A stretch of DNA of 64,000 nt from Deinococcus rubellus (GTDB taxonomy: Bacteria > Deinococcota > Deinococci > Deinococcales > Deinococcaceae). This document shows positions 19,055 through 29,715 of this stretch, in pieces. Location: the NCBI RefSeq assembly GCF_025244745.1, contig NZ_CP104213.1:62001-126000 (forward strand). Direction: 5' to 3'. The notes under the pieces were generated by a model that was not told the origin of the DNA, searched no databases, and saw only the letters and a program-made list of their open reading frames with translations. Position 1 is the first letter of the stretch. Every line of letters begins with the position of its first letter. Both the position numbers and the translations under genes were made by a program.

Positions 19055-19647
19055 CGAAACTCGACCAACTGTTAACGAAGCTCACCACAAGCCCTGTAGC
19101 GGCTCAGCAACCGGCCAACCCTCACAACGCCCCGCAAACCCAGCTGGAAACCGGAATCAAGCCCAAGCGCGAGCGGCGTCCCCGCGTCGGCCCCGCTGCA
19201 CCCACACCCGGTAGCGAAGCCAGGGCGCATGCCGAAGCCTGGCTCCAAAGCATCCGCGAATGGCACGTCAAGAGCAGTCAGGCCATTGTGGTTGGCGACG
19301 GCCCAGCCCGCAGCAATATCGGGCGGATGCAGGTGGTCGGCATCGGCAGTTACGGCGGGCCACCCGGCGGTGCGTTCGTCCTCCAGAAGCTCAGCACTCC
19401 GATCGGCTGGCTCAGCGAGCGGGCTGTGGGCGAAACCATCACGCGCAGCAAGCAGCCATGCCTGGAGCGGCTCCGAAAGGGCGGGGGGCCGAGTACGCTG
19501 ATTGATGACCGGGGCGGCTGGCGCAGTGACCGAGAGATGGCCCTGACCTGCGCGGCAGCATTGCTGACCCTGGCAGCGGAGCTGGGAGACGGTCAGGCAC
19601 AGCACCACCTTGAAGTGGTGCGGCGGGTGGCCTCAACTTCCTCCTGA
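19051..19647 (+). CDS. Hypothetical early phage protein
   Basis: 198 residues from an ATG that overlaps the previous stop. A disordered, basic N-terminal part ('IKPKRERRPRVGPAAPTP') leads to a folded region with 'GIGSYGGPPGGAFVLQKL'. Glycine-rich turns suggest nucleotide or DNA contact, but no family is recognised. Confidence 0.6.
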   Translation: MTKLDQLLTKLTTSPVAAQQPANPHNAPQTQLETGIKPKRERRPRVGPAAPTPGSEARAHAEAWLQSIREWHVKSSQAIVVGDGPARSNIGRMQVVGIGSYGGPPGGAFVLQKLSTPIGWLSERAVGETITRSKQPCLERLRKGGGPSTLIDDRGGWRSDREMALTCAAALLTLAAELGDGQAQHHLEVVRRVASTSS

Positions 19648-19969
19648 TCGGTCGTTTGCGCGATCTGGCGCGGCCTGCCCAGCAAGGCTCAGGTGGTGTT
19701 TTGATGACGTACACACACTGTTAAGCTTGGGCGTGATTAAAGACGATATGGCCATTCACGCAGGCATTCCAGAAAAAGCCGTGAACGCTGCACTTAAGGA
19801 ACTTCGGGCTGAGGAGAGCCTTTCGGATGTCACCTGGGAAACCGCAAAGGTCCGGTCCGGGCGACCCATCAAGATTTATTTCGAAGCTGAGAGCATGAAC
19901 GATATTCACGCCGCAAAGAAGCGCTTGGAACAGATTCTGGACGCCAACGGGTTTGATCTCTACCCATGA
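19610..19969 (+). CDS. Small winged-helix-like protein
   Basis: The last 85 residues look like a winged-helix domain: 'VHTLLSLGVIKDDMAIHAGI', then 'EKAVNAALKELRAEE', a wing, and a helical end. The frame opens at 19610, but the first 30 residues lie over the previous gene and look non-coding; the real start may be a TTG or GTG near 19727-19733. Base composition is lower in GC than its neighbours. Likely a regulator. Confidence 0.5.
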   Translation: MKWCGGWPQLPPDRSFARSGAACPARLRWCFDDVHTLLSLGVIKDDMAIHAGIPEKAVNAALKELRAEESLSDVTWETAKVRSGRPIKIYFEAESMNDIHAAKKRLEQILDANGFDLYP

Positions 19970-20196
19970 CCGGAGCAGGAGCAGTGATGCGGTCTTCCTT
20001 TCTCCCCGGCCAACCTCTCGCGAGTCTCGATGAAGTTGAGGACGGGCAGCTCTACCACGTCCTGCTCAGTGACCAGCGCGTGGGCACGGTGCAGCGTCGC
20101 GGCGATACCTGGCTCTGGCGACGTCTGATGGGTGGGACCAGCCAACGCGGAGACCGGGCAGCGCTGGAAATCTGGTTGGCCAATGTTCTCACCTGA
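19966..20196 (+). CDS. Hypothetical protein, end of the early operon
   Basis: 76 residues; ATGA overlap with the previous stop. 'LDEVEDGQLYHVLLSDQRVG' and 'DTWLWRRLMGG' suggest a small beta-barrel. It is the last early gene before the insertion-element cluster. The 92 bases after it hold nothing I can identify. Confidence 0.55.
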   Translation: MTGAGAVMRSSFLPGQPLASLDEVEDGQLYHVLLSDQRVGTVQRRGDTWLWRRLMGGTSQRGDRAALEIWLANVLT

Positions 20197-20288
20197 TCTT
20201 CGCTTGACCGTTTTCCCCACCCGGCGTTCAGTGCCGCTCCTGCACTGACCCACATCATCACGGCCAGTGCAAAACCCTGTTCCACTAG

Positions 20289-21162
20289 AGGCTGGTTGAG
20301 AGGGAATCGAAGTTTGACGGGATGATTTTGTCGCTGGCAAACTGGACGGATGGATCGCCGTGCGTACCCAAGTGATGTAGATGACGAGACGTACCACTTT
20401 TTATTGCCGTACCTGGCCTTAACCCCTGAGGATGCCCCGCAGCGGAAATTTCCGCTGCGAGAGGTCTTGAATGCGTTGTTGTGGATGAGTCGAACGGGGG
20501 CGCAATGGGCATTTCTGCCGCACGATCTTCCACCAGCAGAAGTGGTCCGCAGTCAGGCGAAGCGGTGGTTCGAAGCGGGGTGCTTTGAGAACGCCGTACA
20601 CGACTGACGGATGCTCAGTCGCGTTCAACAGCAACGTGCCGGCGAGCCGACGGCGATCATCATCGACAGCCGCACGTTGCAAAGCACCCCGGAAAGTGGT
20701 CACCGTGCCGGGTTCGATGGAGCGAAGAAGCGCAAGGGTACCAAGGTCCATCTGGCGGTGGATACGCTGGGTCACCTGTTGACCTTGACCACGTCGCCGG
20801 CCAACGAACAGGATCGCGCGCAGGTAGAGGCGCTGTGTCACAGCGCCCAGGAGCTCACAGGTGGGATGCTGGAGGTCGTATTTGCCGATCAGGGCTACAC
20901 CGGAGAACAAGCGCAGAATGCGGCGCGCAAAAGCAATATTGAGTTGATCGTCGTGAAGCGTCCGGACGCTTCACGGGGATTTGTCTTGCTGCCGAAACGA
21001 TGGGTGGTGGAACGTTCGCTGGCGTGGTTGTCGCGCTTTCGTCGATTGGGGCGTGATCTGGAACGGCTGTCCTCGACCTTGATCGGCTTCCACTTCGTCG
21101 CCGCCTGCGTTCTGTTACTGACTAAACTCAGGCCCATCCTTGGATAGGCTGTCCACCAGCCT
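20289..21162 (+). mobile_element. IS5-family (IS427-like) element, copy 1, 874 bp
   Basis: The ends are imperfect inverted repeats beginning AGGCTGGTtGAgAG, flanked by CTAG on the left and CTAA on the right, both matches to the YTAR target of this group. The second copy at 53055-53966 has the same ends and differs mainly by a 38-base insert. The right end abuts the last codon of the DinB-like gene. Confidence 0.85.
20350..21147 (+). pseudogene. IS5-family transposase, copy 1, with a nonsense codon
   Basis: One frame runs from 20350 to 21147 apart from a single TGA at 20605-20607. Copy 2 has TTA at that place, so a one-base change created the stop. DDE residues are present in the second part: '[10 protein letters not shown]' (Asp), 'VFADQGYTG' (Asp) and '[17 protein letters not shown]' (Glu). 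Without readthrough the element cannot make full transposase. Confidence 0.9.
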
Positions 21163-21296
21163 CTAAGGCAGAACGAGGTCTGTGTCCCCACCGGACGCCA
21201 GCGGAAAGCCGAGCACCCGTCCCAAGGCCAGCAACTGTCCTTTGTGATGAAACTCGTGGGTGATCGGGTGCATGATCAGCCAGCGCTGGGTAACCT

Positions 21297-22664
<1,368 letters not shown>

Positions 22665-23109
22665 GTAAGCGGTCACGGCCTGGACGTACCAGCTCAAACG
22701 AAACATCCGGCTGCTCAAAGACACGGCAAGCCTTTTCGACAATGCGGTCCACTTGAGCAAATTTGATCCGCATGGCCTCGGCGTCGGGCACGCTGGCTGC
22801 CTCAAAAGCGATCTGGTCTCTTTCCATCCCCAGGCCGCGTTGGCCCACCCACACAAGATAACAATTTGCGACATGGGCCTGAATGTTTCGCACACTTCCG
22901 TAAGCGAAATCAGGATGTTCACGGGTGTAGATCTCGGATGGGAGAGACGCCGTGTACGCGAAGAGTTCCTCGCGGGTGCGAATAATCCAGCTGTAAAACA
23001 GGGCGAGTGAGGGGTCCACCCTTGAAGTATCGACGCTGAGCAAGACTGGGTCAAGCTGAACACAGAAGGGGTTCTTCAATTTCTACTTTCTGAAGCTGGT
23101 CTCTTGAAC

Positions 23110-23139
23110 TTGCGGTCCGAAGTGTCCGCTTGCTATGTT
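23110..23139 (+). promoter_or_regulatory. Promoter of the histone-like gene, leaderless
   Basis: -35 TTGCGG (23110-23115), 18-base spacer, -10 TATGTT (23134-23139), then 7 bases to the ATG at 23147. There is no ribosome site, so the transcript probably starts at the start codon. Confidence 0.55.
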
Positions 23140-23146
23140 TACGCTT

Positions 23147-23617
23147 ATGGCTTATACGAAACTCAGTGAGCAGGTCGCCAAACTCGCCAATCCCCAACGC
23201 AGTGATAGCTTCGTCAAAGTCTTCAAGGAGGCGGTGAGAGAGGGCCAGTTCGAAGCGGCCTATATGAACACCGAGCGGTTTCAGCTGCCCAAAGAGTTCA
23301 GCCGCCGGAGCAGCGATGAGACGTACAGCCGCAGCGTGCGCGAGATGATCTTTGAAGCCAGCCCTGAATTCGACACCTGGTTTGACGAGGTCAACCGGAG
23401 CCTCGCTGCGAACCGCACCGGCGGCAAGATCAAGACCAGTGTCGAGAACATCAGCGCGGGCCTGGTGGATTTCAAGGCGTTGGCCGCTGAGACGCGCCAG
23501 AAAATGCAGTCCAGCTTTGAGAAGGGCCAGCAGTTGGGCAGCAGCCGCGCCGCGCGCAAGGCCGCACCGAAAGCTGCTCCGAAAGCCGCAGCGAAGACGC
23601 CCCGCAAGACCAAGTAA
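23147..23617 (+). CDS. Small basic protein with a histone-H1-like tail
   Basis: 156 residues. The first 120 form a charged helical domain ('MAYTKLSEQVAKLANPQRSD', 'FKALAAETRQKMQSSFEKGQ'). The last 25 are Lys/Ala/Pro-rich ('AARKAAPKAAPKAAAKTPRK'), like bacterial H1-type tails that bind DNA. The ATG at 23147 is chosen because it sits at the predicted transcription start; an ATG four codons earlier is inside the -10 box. It is divergent from the DinB-like gene and lies in the insertion cluster between early and structural genes. Role inferred: nucleoid-type DNA binding. Confidence 0.6.
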   Translation: MAYTKLSEQVAKLANPQRSDSFVKVFKEAVREGQFEAAYMNTERFQLPKEFSRRSSDETYSRSVREMIFEASPEFDTWFDEVNRSLAANRTGGKIKTSVENISAGLVDFKALAAETRQKMQSSFEKGQQLGSSRAARKAAPKAAPKAAAKTPRKTK

Positions 23618-23780
23618 CCACCAGTTCCCGGAGTAAAAGCCCTCAGTCCAAGAGGTTTTTTTCGTTGCGATTACCGGGGGCCAGTATCAGTGAAAGCTGA
23701 CAGAGGCACGTCCATCCAGACCCAAGGTGAAAATCCGAAGTTTGTGCTACTGTTTTTGTAGAGTTCCACAAAAGTCAAAA

Positions 23781-23812
23781 CACCAGCGCCGCCGAAAGGT
23801 TGGTGCTTTTTT
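23781..23812 (+). terminator. Probable terminator after the histone-like gene
   Basis: CACCA (23781-23785) pairs with TGGTG (23801-23805), followed by CTTTTTT. The stem is short and has an inner GC-rich segment. Confidence 0.45.
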
Positions 23813-24124
23813 CATTTAGACAATCGTCCCAGCAAGAGCAGTTAAGGGAATGGGGAAACCACCAATTCAAACCGGCCGTGTGTTGTCGGTGCCCCACCCG
23901 CCCCCAGCCGGAGCCCCTGCTGGGGAGCTTTCTTTGAAGGTAGACCCCACCCCGCAGCAGCCGGGGCACGGGCGACGGTGCGGACGTGCGCTGCATTTGG
24001 TGGGGTTCGCGTGGGCGTCCCCAGGTTGAGGCCACCGTGGAACGTACGTCTCCCTGGGCTTCCGGTTTCGATACCGGCCCTGCCACCAAAACGAAGTAGA
24101 AATATAAAGGAAAGGGAGGAAGAC

Positions 24125-24265
24125 TCAATCGCCGCCACGCCACGCGGCTACGCCCAGCGCCAGCGCCGCGATACCGAAGCCTGCTAGCCAAATGGCTTTC
24201 TGCCCGCCAGCACGAATGGCCAGCACTTGAAGCACGACTCCCACCGCGATCAGAAAGAACCCCAT
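24125..24265 (-). CDS. Possible small membrane protein
   Basis: A 46-codon minus-strand frame has two hydrophobic spans ('FFLIAVGVVLQVLAI' and 'AIWLAGFGIAALALGVAAW') split by a Gly/Gln/Lys turn. No ribosome site is visible, and it is the only gene of this strand nearby. The clear two-span pattern is the reason for listing it. Confidence 0.35.
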   Translation of the reverse strand: MGFFLIAVGVVLQVLAIRAGGQKAIWLAGFGIAALALGVAAWRGGD

Positions 24266-24346
24266 TGAGGCAGTTTAGGCCAGTCCCCAGCACCCGCAAC
24301 AGCGAGGCTGGGGCTTTGACGTGCGAAGAGGAGGTGAAACACGAAG

Positions 24347-25252
24347 ATGGCCACACCCAAAAAGCCTGCGCCAGAGAAGAAGCCGTCCAGCAAAAGCGGG
24401 TCGCCCTCGCCTCGGGCAGCCGCCTGGTCCGCCAAACAGAAGGTCAAGGTGCGGCCCACGAACGGGAACCCCATGCAGAATCTCCCGGCGGCACAACCCC
24501 AGGCAGAATCTGAGCGCAAGCCCAGGGAGCAGGAGGAAATCTGCGGGGCGAAAGGCAGGCGCAATGGCAAGCCCTGCCGTCACCCTGCTGGCTTCCGCAC
24601 GGATCACTCAGGAAGTGGGCGCTGCTGGCTTCATGGTGGGCTGACGCCTGCGCCGAAGGGCCGGTATACCTCGATCCGTCGGGCGCGCATCAAGGAACTG
24701 CTCATCGAATTTCAGGATGATCCTGACCCGCTGAACTTGCTACCGGAGGCGATGCTGCTGCGGGCGCTGGTGCAGGACTTCATTGATCGCTTCGACGAGC
24801 AGGACCAGATGCTGACCCGCTGGAACCTCAGCTTTGAAAAAGCATTCCAGAGCGACTGGTCCGCCTGGTGGAACGAACTCCGAGCCGACGCCCTGGAGTG
24901 TGAAGGCGACCTCAGTGAAGAACTGCTTGTGGCCATGCCTGACCCGATGACGTACCTGCCCAGCAAGCCGCTGCGGATGTCCGACATCACTAAAGTGAGC
25001 AGCTTGATCGACAAGATCGGCACCATGGTCGAGCGCATTCGCAAGGCCCGCTCAGTCGAGACGTTCAGCATGAACACCATTGACCTGCTGTGGACCGCCA
25101 TGTCCGCGCACCTGACCCAGGCAATGTTGGAGGTGATTGAAGATGACCCACTCAGAAGCCAGCTTCACGCCTCCGTGGAAGAGAAGTGGTCCACCATCAG
25201 CCTCGCGGAACTCGCCAGCCGCAGCACTCAGAACGGAGCGGGCGAAGGCTGA
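24347..25252 (+). CDS. Terminase small subunit
   Basis: 301 residues; GAGGAGGTG precedes the ATG. A basic disordered start leads to the 'CGAKGRRNGKPCRHPAG' and 'GRCWLHGG' block (about residues 66-103), a Cys/His signature of phage small terminases ('CgAktRrGtpC...GRCrlHGG'). A helical middle and C-terminal part would form the oligomer. It recognises the packaging site and hands DNA to the large subunit, whose gene overlaps it. Confidence 0.85.
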   Translation: MATPKKPAPEKKPSSKSGSPSPRAAAWSAKQKVKVRPTNGNPMQNLPAAQPQAESERKPREQEEICGAKGRRNGKPCRHPAGFRTDHSGSGRCWLHGGLTPAPKGRYTSIRRARIKELLIEFQDDPDPLNLLPEAMLLRALVQDFIDRFDEQDQMLTRWNLSFEKAFQSDWSAWWNELRADALECEGDLSEELLVAMPDPMTYLPSKPLRMSDITKVSSLIDKIGTMVERIRKARSVETFSMNTIDLLWTAMSAHLTQAMLEVIEDDPLRSQLHASVEEKWSTISLAELASRSTQNGAGEG

Positions 25253-26843
25253 ACGTTTCAACCAGTACCAGACCCGCCCGCTGGATTACCTGCGCGAGGT
25301 GCTCAACATTCACCCGTGGGCCGGACGCAACGGCAAGCGCGGGCAACTCGAACTGGTGCAGGACATCGGGGCGAGCGTGCGCCGCCAGCTCGCCGGGGAT
25401 AAGGCCGCCCCGAAGATCTTCCGGGTGGACTCCGCCCACGGTGTCGGCAAGACATTCATTGCTGCCGGGCTGGTGAACTGGTTCTTCGACGCCTTCACGC
25501 CCAGCACCACCATCAGCACCGCGCCGAGCGCCGATCAGGTGGAGCTGCTGCTGTGGAAGGACATCAAGAGCCAGCGCAAAGGCAAGCAGCTCCCCGGTCG
25601 GGTGCTGCCCGGCTCGCCCCGCATGGTCAAGAGTGAGAACCACTGGGCCATCGGGCGGACCACCAGCGACGCCGGAGGGCAGGGCACCGCCCGCGCCCAG
25701 GGTCAGCACGCCAAGTACATGTTCTTCGTGGTCGACGAGGCCGAGGGCGTGCCCGCCTACCAGTACGACGCCATCAACGCCATGATGACCGGCGGCGTGG
25801 TCCTGATCTGGCTGCTGATCGCCAACCCCATGACCCGTACCAGCGCCTTCCACAAGCTCGGGAAGCAGCCCGGCGTCCAGAACTACGTGTTCAGCCTGCT
25901 CGACTTCCCGAACGTCGTCGAGGGTGTGGACGTGGTGCCGGGGGGCACGACGCGCACCTGGCTCGATCAGATGATCGGAAAGCACTGCGAGCCGGTGCTC
26001 CAGCATGACGAGGACCTGCTGACCTTCGAGGTGGCCTGGGAGATTCAGGTGGAAGGGGACGGCGCGGTCTACCCGCCCGGCACGATCTTCGCCCCGAATG
26101 CCGAATTTCAGTTCCGGGCGCTGGGCGTGGCCCCCGCCTCGAATGCTGGTGACGCCCTGATCAGCACTGGGCGCTTCGAGGCGGCCATCAACCGGCCCCG
26201 GCCCGAACACGCCGACTTCCGGGTGGCACAGATCGGCGTGGACTGCGCCCGCTACGGCAACGACGCCGGGAACGTCTGGCTCTACCAGGAGCTGACCCTG
26301 ACCCGCGAAGCCGAGCTGCGCCAGGTGGACGACTTCCGGTATGTCGAAGCCATCCGCGCCGCTGCTCTGAAGGCCATCGCCGCTGGGGCAGAACTCATCA
26401 GCTTCCGCATTGACGGCACCGGCGGCTACGGCTCCGGCAAGATCGACATCAGCAAGGCCGACGCGGCGCTGCTCGAAGCGGCCACCCTCGCCGGATGCAC
26501 ACTGATCTTCCACGAGGTCCAGTTCAACCGTGTCCCTCATGACGGCGAGCGCTACGCCGACCTGGCCACCGAGATGTACGGCGAAGCCGCAGAGATGCTC
26601 AAGATCGCCAGCGTCCCGAACCCACCCGAGCACCTCCAGACGGACTTCACCGAACGTCGCGCCAAGTTCGTGGCCCGCAATGAAGGCGGGAACCGGCGCA
26701 TCGTTCGCAGGCTCGAAAGCAAGGACGAATTCAAGAGTCGTGTCAAGCCGACCCGTTCACCCGACGATGGGGACGGCGCGGCGCTGGCGCTTGCTCCAGA
26801 AGAAATCTTCAAGGCAGTCATCGGTGAGCACTTTGGCTGGTGA
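25143..26843 (+). CDS. Terminase large subunit
   Basis: 566 residues from an ATG with GGAGGTGA 6 bases upstream, overlapping the small subunit by 110 bases. The ATPase has a Walker A 'SAHGVGKT' at residues 97-104 and a Walker B 'MFFVVDEAEGV' near 195. The nuclease domain starts with 'IGVDCARYGND' near 362 (first catalytic Asp). It drives DNA into the procapsid and cuts concatemers. Confidence 0.9.
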   Translation: MTHSEASFTPPWKRSGPPSASRNSPAAALRTERAKAERFNQYQTRPLDYLREVLNIHPWAGRNGKRGQLELVQDIGASVRRQLAGDKAAPKIFRVDSAHGVGKTFIAAGLVNWFFDAFTPSTTISTAPSADQVELLLWKDIKSQRKGKQLPGRVLPGSPRMVKSENHWAIGRTTSDAGGQGTARAQGQHAKYMFFVVDEAEGVPAYQYDAINAMMTGGVVLIWLLIANPMTRTSAFHKLGKQPGVQNYVFSLLDFPNVVEGVDVVPGGTTRTWLDQMIGKHCEPVLQHDEDLLTFEVAWEIQVEGDGAVYPPGTIFAPNAEFQFRALGVAPASNAGDALISTGRFEAAINRPRPEHADFRVAQIGVDCARYGNDAGNVWLYQELTLTREAELRQVDDFRYVEAIRAAALKAIAAGAELISFRIDGTGGYGSGKIDISKADAALLEAATLAGCTLIFHEVQFNRVPHDGERYADLATEMYGEAAEMLKIASVPNPPEHLQTDFTERRAKFVARNEGGNRRIVRRLESKDEFKSRVKPTRSPDDGDGAALALAPEEIFKAVIGEHFGW

Positions 26844-26859
26844 AGGAGGTGAACATCAA

Positions 26860-28446
26860 TTGAGCATGTTTAGTAGAGCCGTTCAGACCGTCAGCAGCGC
26901 CCTGCGCCGCAAAGGCAACGCGGGTGGCATCTATGCCCCAGCTGGAAGTGGCGGCTGGGGCACCCTCTTTTCCTTCAGCGGCATCGGCAACCGCGCCACT
27001 GGCCAGGTGCAACTCAACGAATCCGAGCGGCTTCAGAATAACGTGGGCGTGGTTCACACTGCCGTTCTGCGGATCGCTGAGGACGTCTCCAGCCTCAAGG
27101 TCACGGTGGAGATCAGCAAGCGCGGCGGGCGCTGGGTGGCTGACCCGCAACACCCGCTCCAGCAGCTCTTGACCCAGCCTGTCCCCTGGGCCGAGGGTAC
27201 CGAACTCCGGCATGTGCTCCAGCAGCACCTGTGCCTGCTGGGACGCGCCGCCGTGCTGGTCGTCGACGGCACACACGGCCAGCCCCGCGAGCTGCACCTG
27301 CTCTACCCGCAGCGCCTCGACGCCCTGCCCGACCCGGTGAACTTCATCAGCCAGTACCGCTACCAGGGCCTGGGCGGCATGCAGCAGTACTTCCCGGCCT
27401 TCACGACCAAACCCGACCCGTCCGGCCTCAGCGTGCTGGAAGTGCGAATCCCCGAGCCGACCAACCCTTACGGCGGCAACAGCGCCGTGCAGGCAGGCAG
27501 CAACTCCATCACGCTCGACAGTGAGATTCGCGCTTACGCCCGCTTCTACTTCGCCAACAACGCCGTACCAGGCGCGGTGCTGGAGTCCGACCAGGCCTAC
27601 CCCGGCCCGGTCGCGGCGCAGGCCCAGAAGGACAGCTGGAACGAGCAGTATCAGGGCGTTTACAACGCGGGCAAACTCGCGCCGCTGTGGGGTGGCCTGA
27701 AGCTCAAGAGCATCGCGCCTGCTTTCAAGGACCTGGCCTTCCCGGAGATCACGAGAGCGACGCGGCAGGACATCCTGATGCACTTCGGCGTGCCGGGGCC
27801 GGTGCTGGGCTACACCGACACCGGCGCACTCGGCGCGGACACCTTCAGCGCTGCCAGGTCCGTCTACCAGAGCCAGACGCTGGACCCACACCGCAAGCGC
27901 CTGGAGCGCTTCTTCAACCGCCTCGCCACCCGCTGGCCCGGCTGCCGCGTGGTCATCGAAAGCCCAGTCGACGACGACCTGGCCCGACTGGAGAAGCGCC
28001 GCCTCGACGAGACCGGTGCAGGACTCCTGAGCCGCAAAGAATACCGCGCCGCCGCCGGATACGAGGAGGACGGGCAGCCGGATGTTTGGACCATGCCGCG
28101 CGGCACGCAGGTCTATCACGGCCTCGCACCCGAAGACATCGCTGAACCTGTCGCTGGTGAAACCGCCCCTGCCGAGGCGCAGGCCCCACCCGAAGACAAG
28201 GGAGCTGTGGCCGCCCGGTACCGGACGCTGTGGGCGAGCGAGTACCGCCGCCTCAAGCACGCCAGCGAAACCGAGCGCCCCCACCTGCCCGCCGAGTTCG
28301 CCCAGCGCTGGGCCGCTGAGGGTGAATCGCTGGCCACGCTGGCCGGTGAGTTGCGCCTCGCAGCCCTGAACCGCAGTGGCGGCGACCTCGCCAAAGCGTA
28401 TGAGGCCCTCAAGGCTGAGGCGTCCGCACTCGCGGAGGCCAGATGA
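26860..28446 (+). CDS. Portal protein
   Basis: About 528 residues, HK97-type portal: 'SERLQNNVGVVHTAVLRIAE' near the N-terminus, a stem region with 'SFSAARSVYQSQTLDPHRKR', and a helical C-terminus. AAGGAGG at 26843-26850 fits a TTG at 26860 best; an ATG two codons later (26866) is the alternative. It forms the dodecameric gate for DNA at one capsid vertex. Position between terminase and protease is the standard order. Confidence 0.85.
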   Translation: MSMFSRAVQTVSSALRRKGNAGGIYAPAGSGGWGTLFSFSGIGNRATGQVQLNESERLQNNVGVVHTAVLRIAEDVSSLKVTVEISKRGGRWVADPQHPLQQLLTQPVPWAEGTELRHVLQQHLCLLGRAAVLVVDGTHGQPRELHLLYPQRLDALPDPVNFISQYRYQGLGGMQQYFPAFTTKPDPSGLSVLEVRIPEPTNPYGGNSAVQAGSNSITLDSEIRAYARFYFANNAVPGAVLESDQAYPGPVAAQAQKDSWNEQYQGVYNAGKLAPLWGGLKLKSIAPAFKDLAFPEITRATRQDILMHFGVPGPVLGYTDTGALGADTFSAARSVYQSQTLDPHRKRLERFFNRLATRWPGCRVVIESPVDDDLARLEKRRLDETGAGLLSRKEYRAAAGYEEDGQPDVWTMPRGTQVYHGLAPEDIAEPVAGETAPAEAQAPPEDKGAVAARYRTLWASEYRRLKHASETERPHLPAEFAQRWAAEGESLATLAGELRLAALNRSGGDLAKAYEALKAEASALAEAR

Positions 28447-28518
28447 AGACCAGCGCCACCACCAAGCCCCGAACCGGACGCACCACCGCCAAACCCCCCT
28501 TGAAGGAAGGTGAACCCC

Positions 28519-29628
28519 ATGACACAGACCAACCAGACCCGATTCAAAGCAGGCCAGTACCTGACCCTGCGAACCCGGATCAGCGAAACAGCCCAGAGCG
28601 GCGAGCTGATCCTGCGCGGCGTGGCCAACAATGCTGATGAGACCGACTCCTTCGGCACCCGCATTCGCCTCTCCCAGCGGGCACTCGACGGCTTCAAGAC
28701 CAACCCCATCCTGCTCTACGCCCACGACGTCGCCGAACCCATCGGCAAGGTGCGCGAAATCGGGTACGTCGGCAGCAACCTCGAAGTGGAAGTGGCGGTG
28801 CTGCCCGACACCAGAACGCCGAACGGAACCGACATCCAGCAGCTGGTGCGGAGCGGGGCGCTCAATGCCTTCTCCATCCGCTTCGACGAGTACAAGACGC
28901 GCAACATCGGCGACTACACCCAAATCGACGCAGACGTGCTGGACGAGCTGAGCCTCGTCTCGCTGCCCAGCAACCGCTCCAGCCTGATCACCATGCGGAG
29001 TAAGGGCGTGGATCTACACGGCGCAGGCGAACTCCTGAGCGCTGAGCAACGGCCCGCTGACCTGCGCGCACCCAACACCCGCGCTGCTGGCCCGCTGAAC
29101 CTGGTGCTGCTGATGCAGCGTTTGGCCGAGGCCGTCAACGAACAGCGTGGCGACGACGACGACTGGTCAAGCGCTTACGTGGTGGCCGTCTATGACGATT
29201 ACCTCGTCTGGACCGAGTACGGCGAAAGCAGTTTCTACCGCGAAGGCTACAGTGTCGACGCCGCTGGGGCCGTCACGCTTGCAGGCGACCTGGCTGAAGT
29301 GCTGCCGACCTGGACGGTGGTGGGCGCGGCTGAGGAAGAGACTGCCGAGCGCAGCAAGCCGCCCCAGACCCGCGCGGCCCGGTTACACGCAGATGACCTC
29401 AAGGAGATCGTCTGCCAGCTCCGAGCCGCACCTGCGCCTGAGCCGCAGCCCGAGCCTGAGCCTGAAGGCGAAGAGGAGGTTCCGCTGGAAGACGGCCTCG
29501 CCGAGCTGCGCGGCCTCATCAGCGCCGACCCTCCACCCACGCCAGATCCCGAAGAAGCCACCCTCGACGACGTCCGCGCAGTCATTCGCGGCGTCATCTC
29601 CGAAACCGTGGGCGCTCCGGCGGGCTGA
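28519..29628 (+). CDS. HK97-type prohead protease with a long acidic C-terminal extension
   Basis: 369 residues. The first 180 match peptidase U35: 'LLYAHDVAEPIGKV' (catalytic His), 'NAFSIRF' (catalytic Ser) and 'ELSLVSLPSNRSS'. The rest is not protease. It includes an acidic stretch ('PEPQPEPEPEGEEEV') and may act as a fused scaffold. The start uses GGAAGGTG 8 bases before the ATG; a GTG three codons upstream is possible. It matures the capsid after assembly. Confidence 0.85.
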   Translation: MTQTNQTRFKAGQYLTLRTRISETAQSGELILRGVANNADETDSFGTRIRLSQRALDGFKTNPILLYAHDVAEPIGKVREIGYVGSNLEVEVAVLPDTRTPNGTDIQQLVRSGALNAFSIRFDEYKTRNIGDYTQIDADVLDELSLVSLPSNRSSLITMRSKGVDLHGAGELLSAEQRPADLRAPNTRAAGPLNLVLLMQRLAEAVNEQRGDDDDWSSAYVVAVYDDYLVWTEYGESSFYREGYSVDAAGAVTLAGDLAEVLPTWTVVGAAEEETAERSKPPQTRAARLHADDLKEIVCQLRAAPAPEPQPEPEPEGEEEVPLEDGLAELRGLISADPPPTPDPEEATLDDVRAVIRGVISETVGAPAG

Positions 29629-29671
29629 CCCTCGCCGTTCCGCAACCAACTCCAAGCGCCCAACCTCGCCC

Positions 29672-29692
29672 GCCGCCCAGTGCGGCTTTTTT
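29672..29692 (+). terminator. Short hairpin with T-run before the capsid gene
   Basis: GCCGC (29672-29676) pairs with GCGGC (29682-29686), followed by six T. It sits between protease and capsid genes, so it may tune expression (attenuation) rather than end the late transcript. A nearly identical hairpin stands before the tape measure gene (37446-37467). Confidence 0.6.
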
Positions 29693-29715
29693 GATGCCCT
29701 ACAGGAGGGCCACCC

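Larger units (their letters stand above)
23618..24346. other. Non-coding stretch before the terminase genes
   Basis: About 730 bases hold only a hairpin at 23781-23812, one possible minus-strand micro-gene (24125-24265) and a hairpin at 24285-24313. The stretch around 24010-24090 is GC-rich and ends in CTGCCACCA after a TTTCGAT loop, which recalls a tRNA 3' end, but a cloverleaf could not be closed. Just upstream of the small terminase gene is where phage packaging sites (cos or pac) usually lie; no such site can be proved from sequence. Confidence 0.4.

Noticed and set aside
22700..23063. Second minus-strand frame over the DinB-like and TnpB genes
   Set aside because: It is an out-of-frame shadow that runs through the element boundary and has no conserved pattern.
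24010..24090. tRNA or tmRNA end before the terminase genes (CCGGT-TTCGAT-ACCGG followed by CCCTGCCACCA)
   Set aside because: The T-loop is one base short with a 5-bp stem, and I could not fold D and anticodon arms in the 90 bases that pair GGTGGGG with CCCTGCC. No CCA-tailed cloverleaf is supported.
28443..28637. 64-codon frame starting with ATGA overlap at the portal stop
   Set aside because: It overlaps the first 119 bases of the well-supported protease gene in another frame and has low-complexity Pro/Arg/Lys composition.
25197..28923. Long minus-strand frames (478 and 701 codons) opposite terminase and portal genes
   Set aside because: Antisense shadows of structural genes; composition is non-protein-like and there are no ribosome sites.
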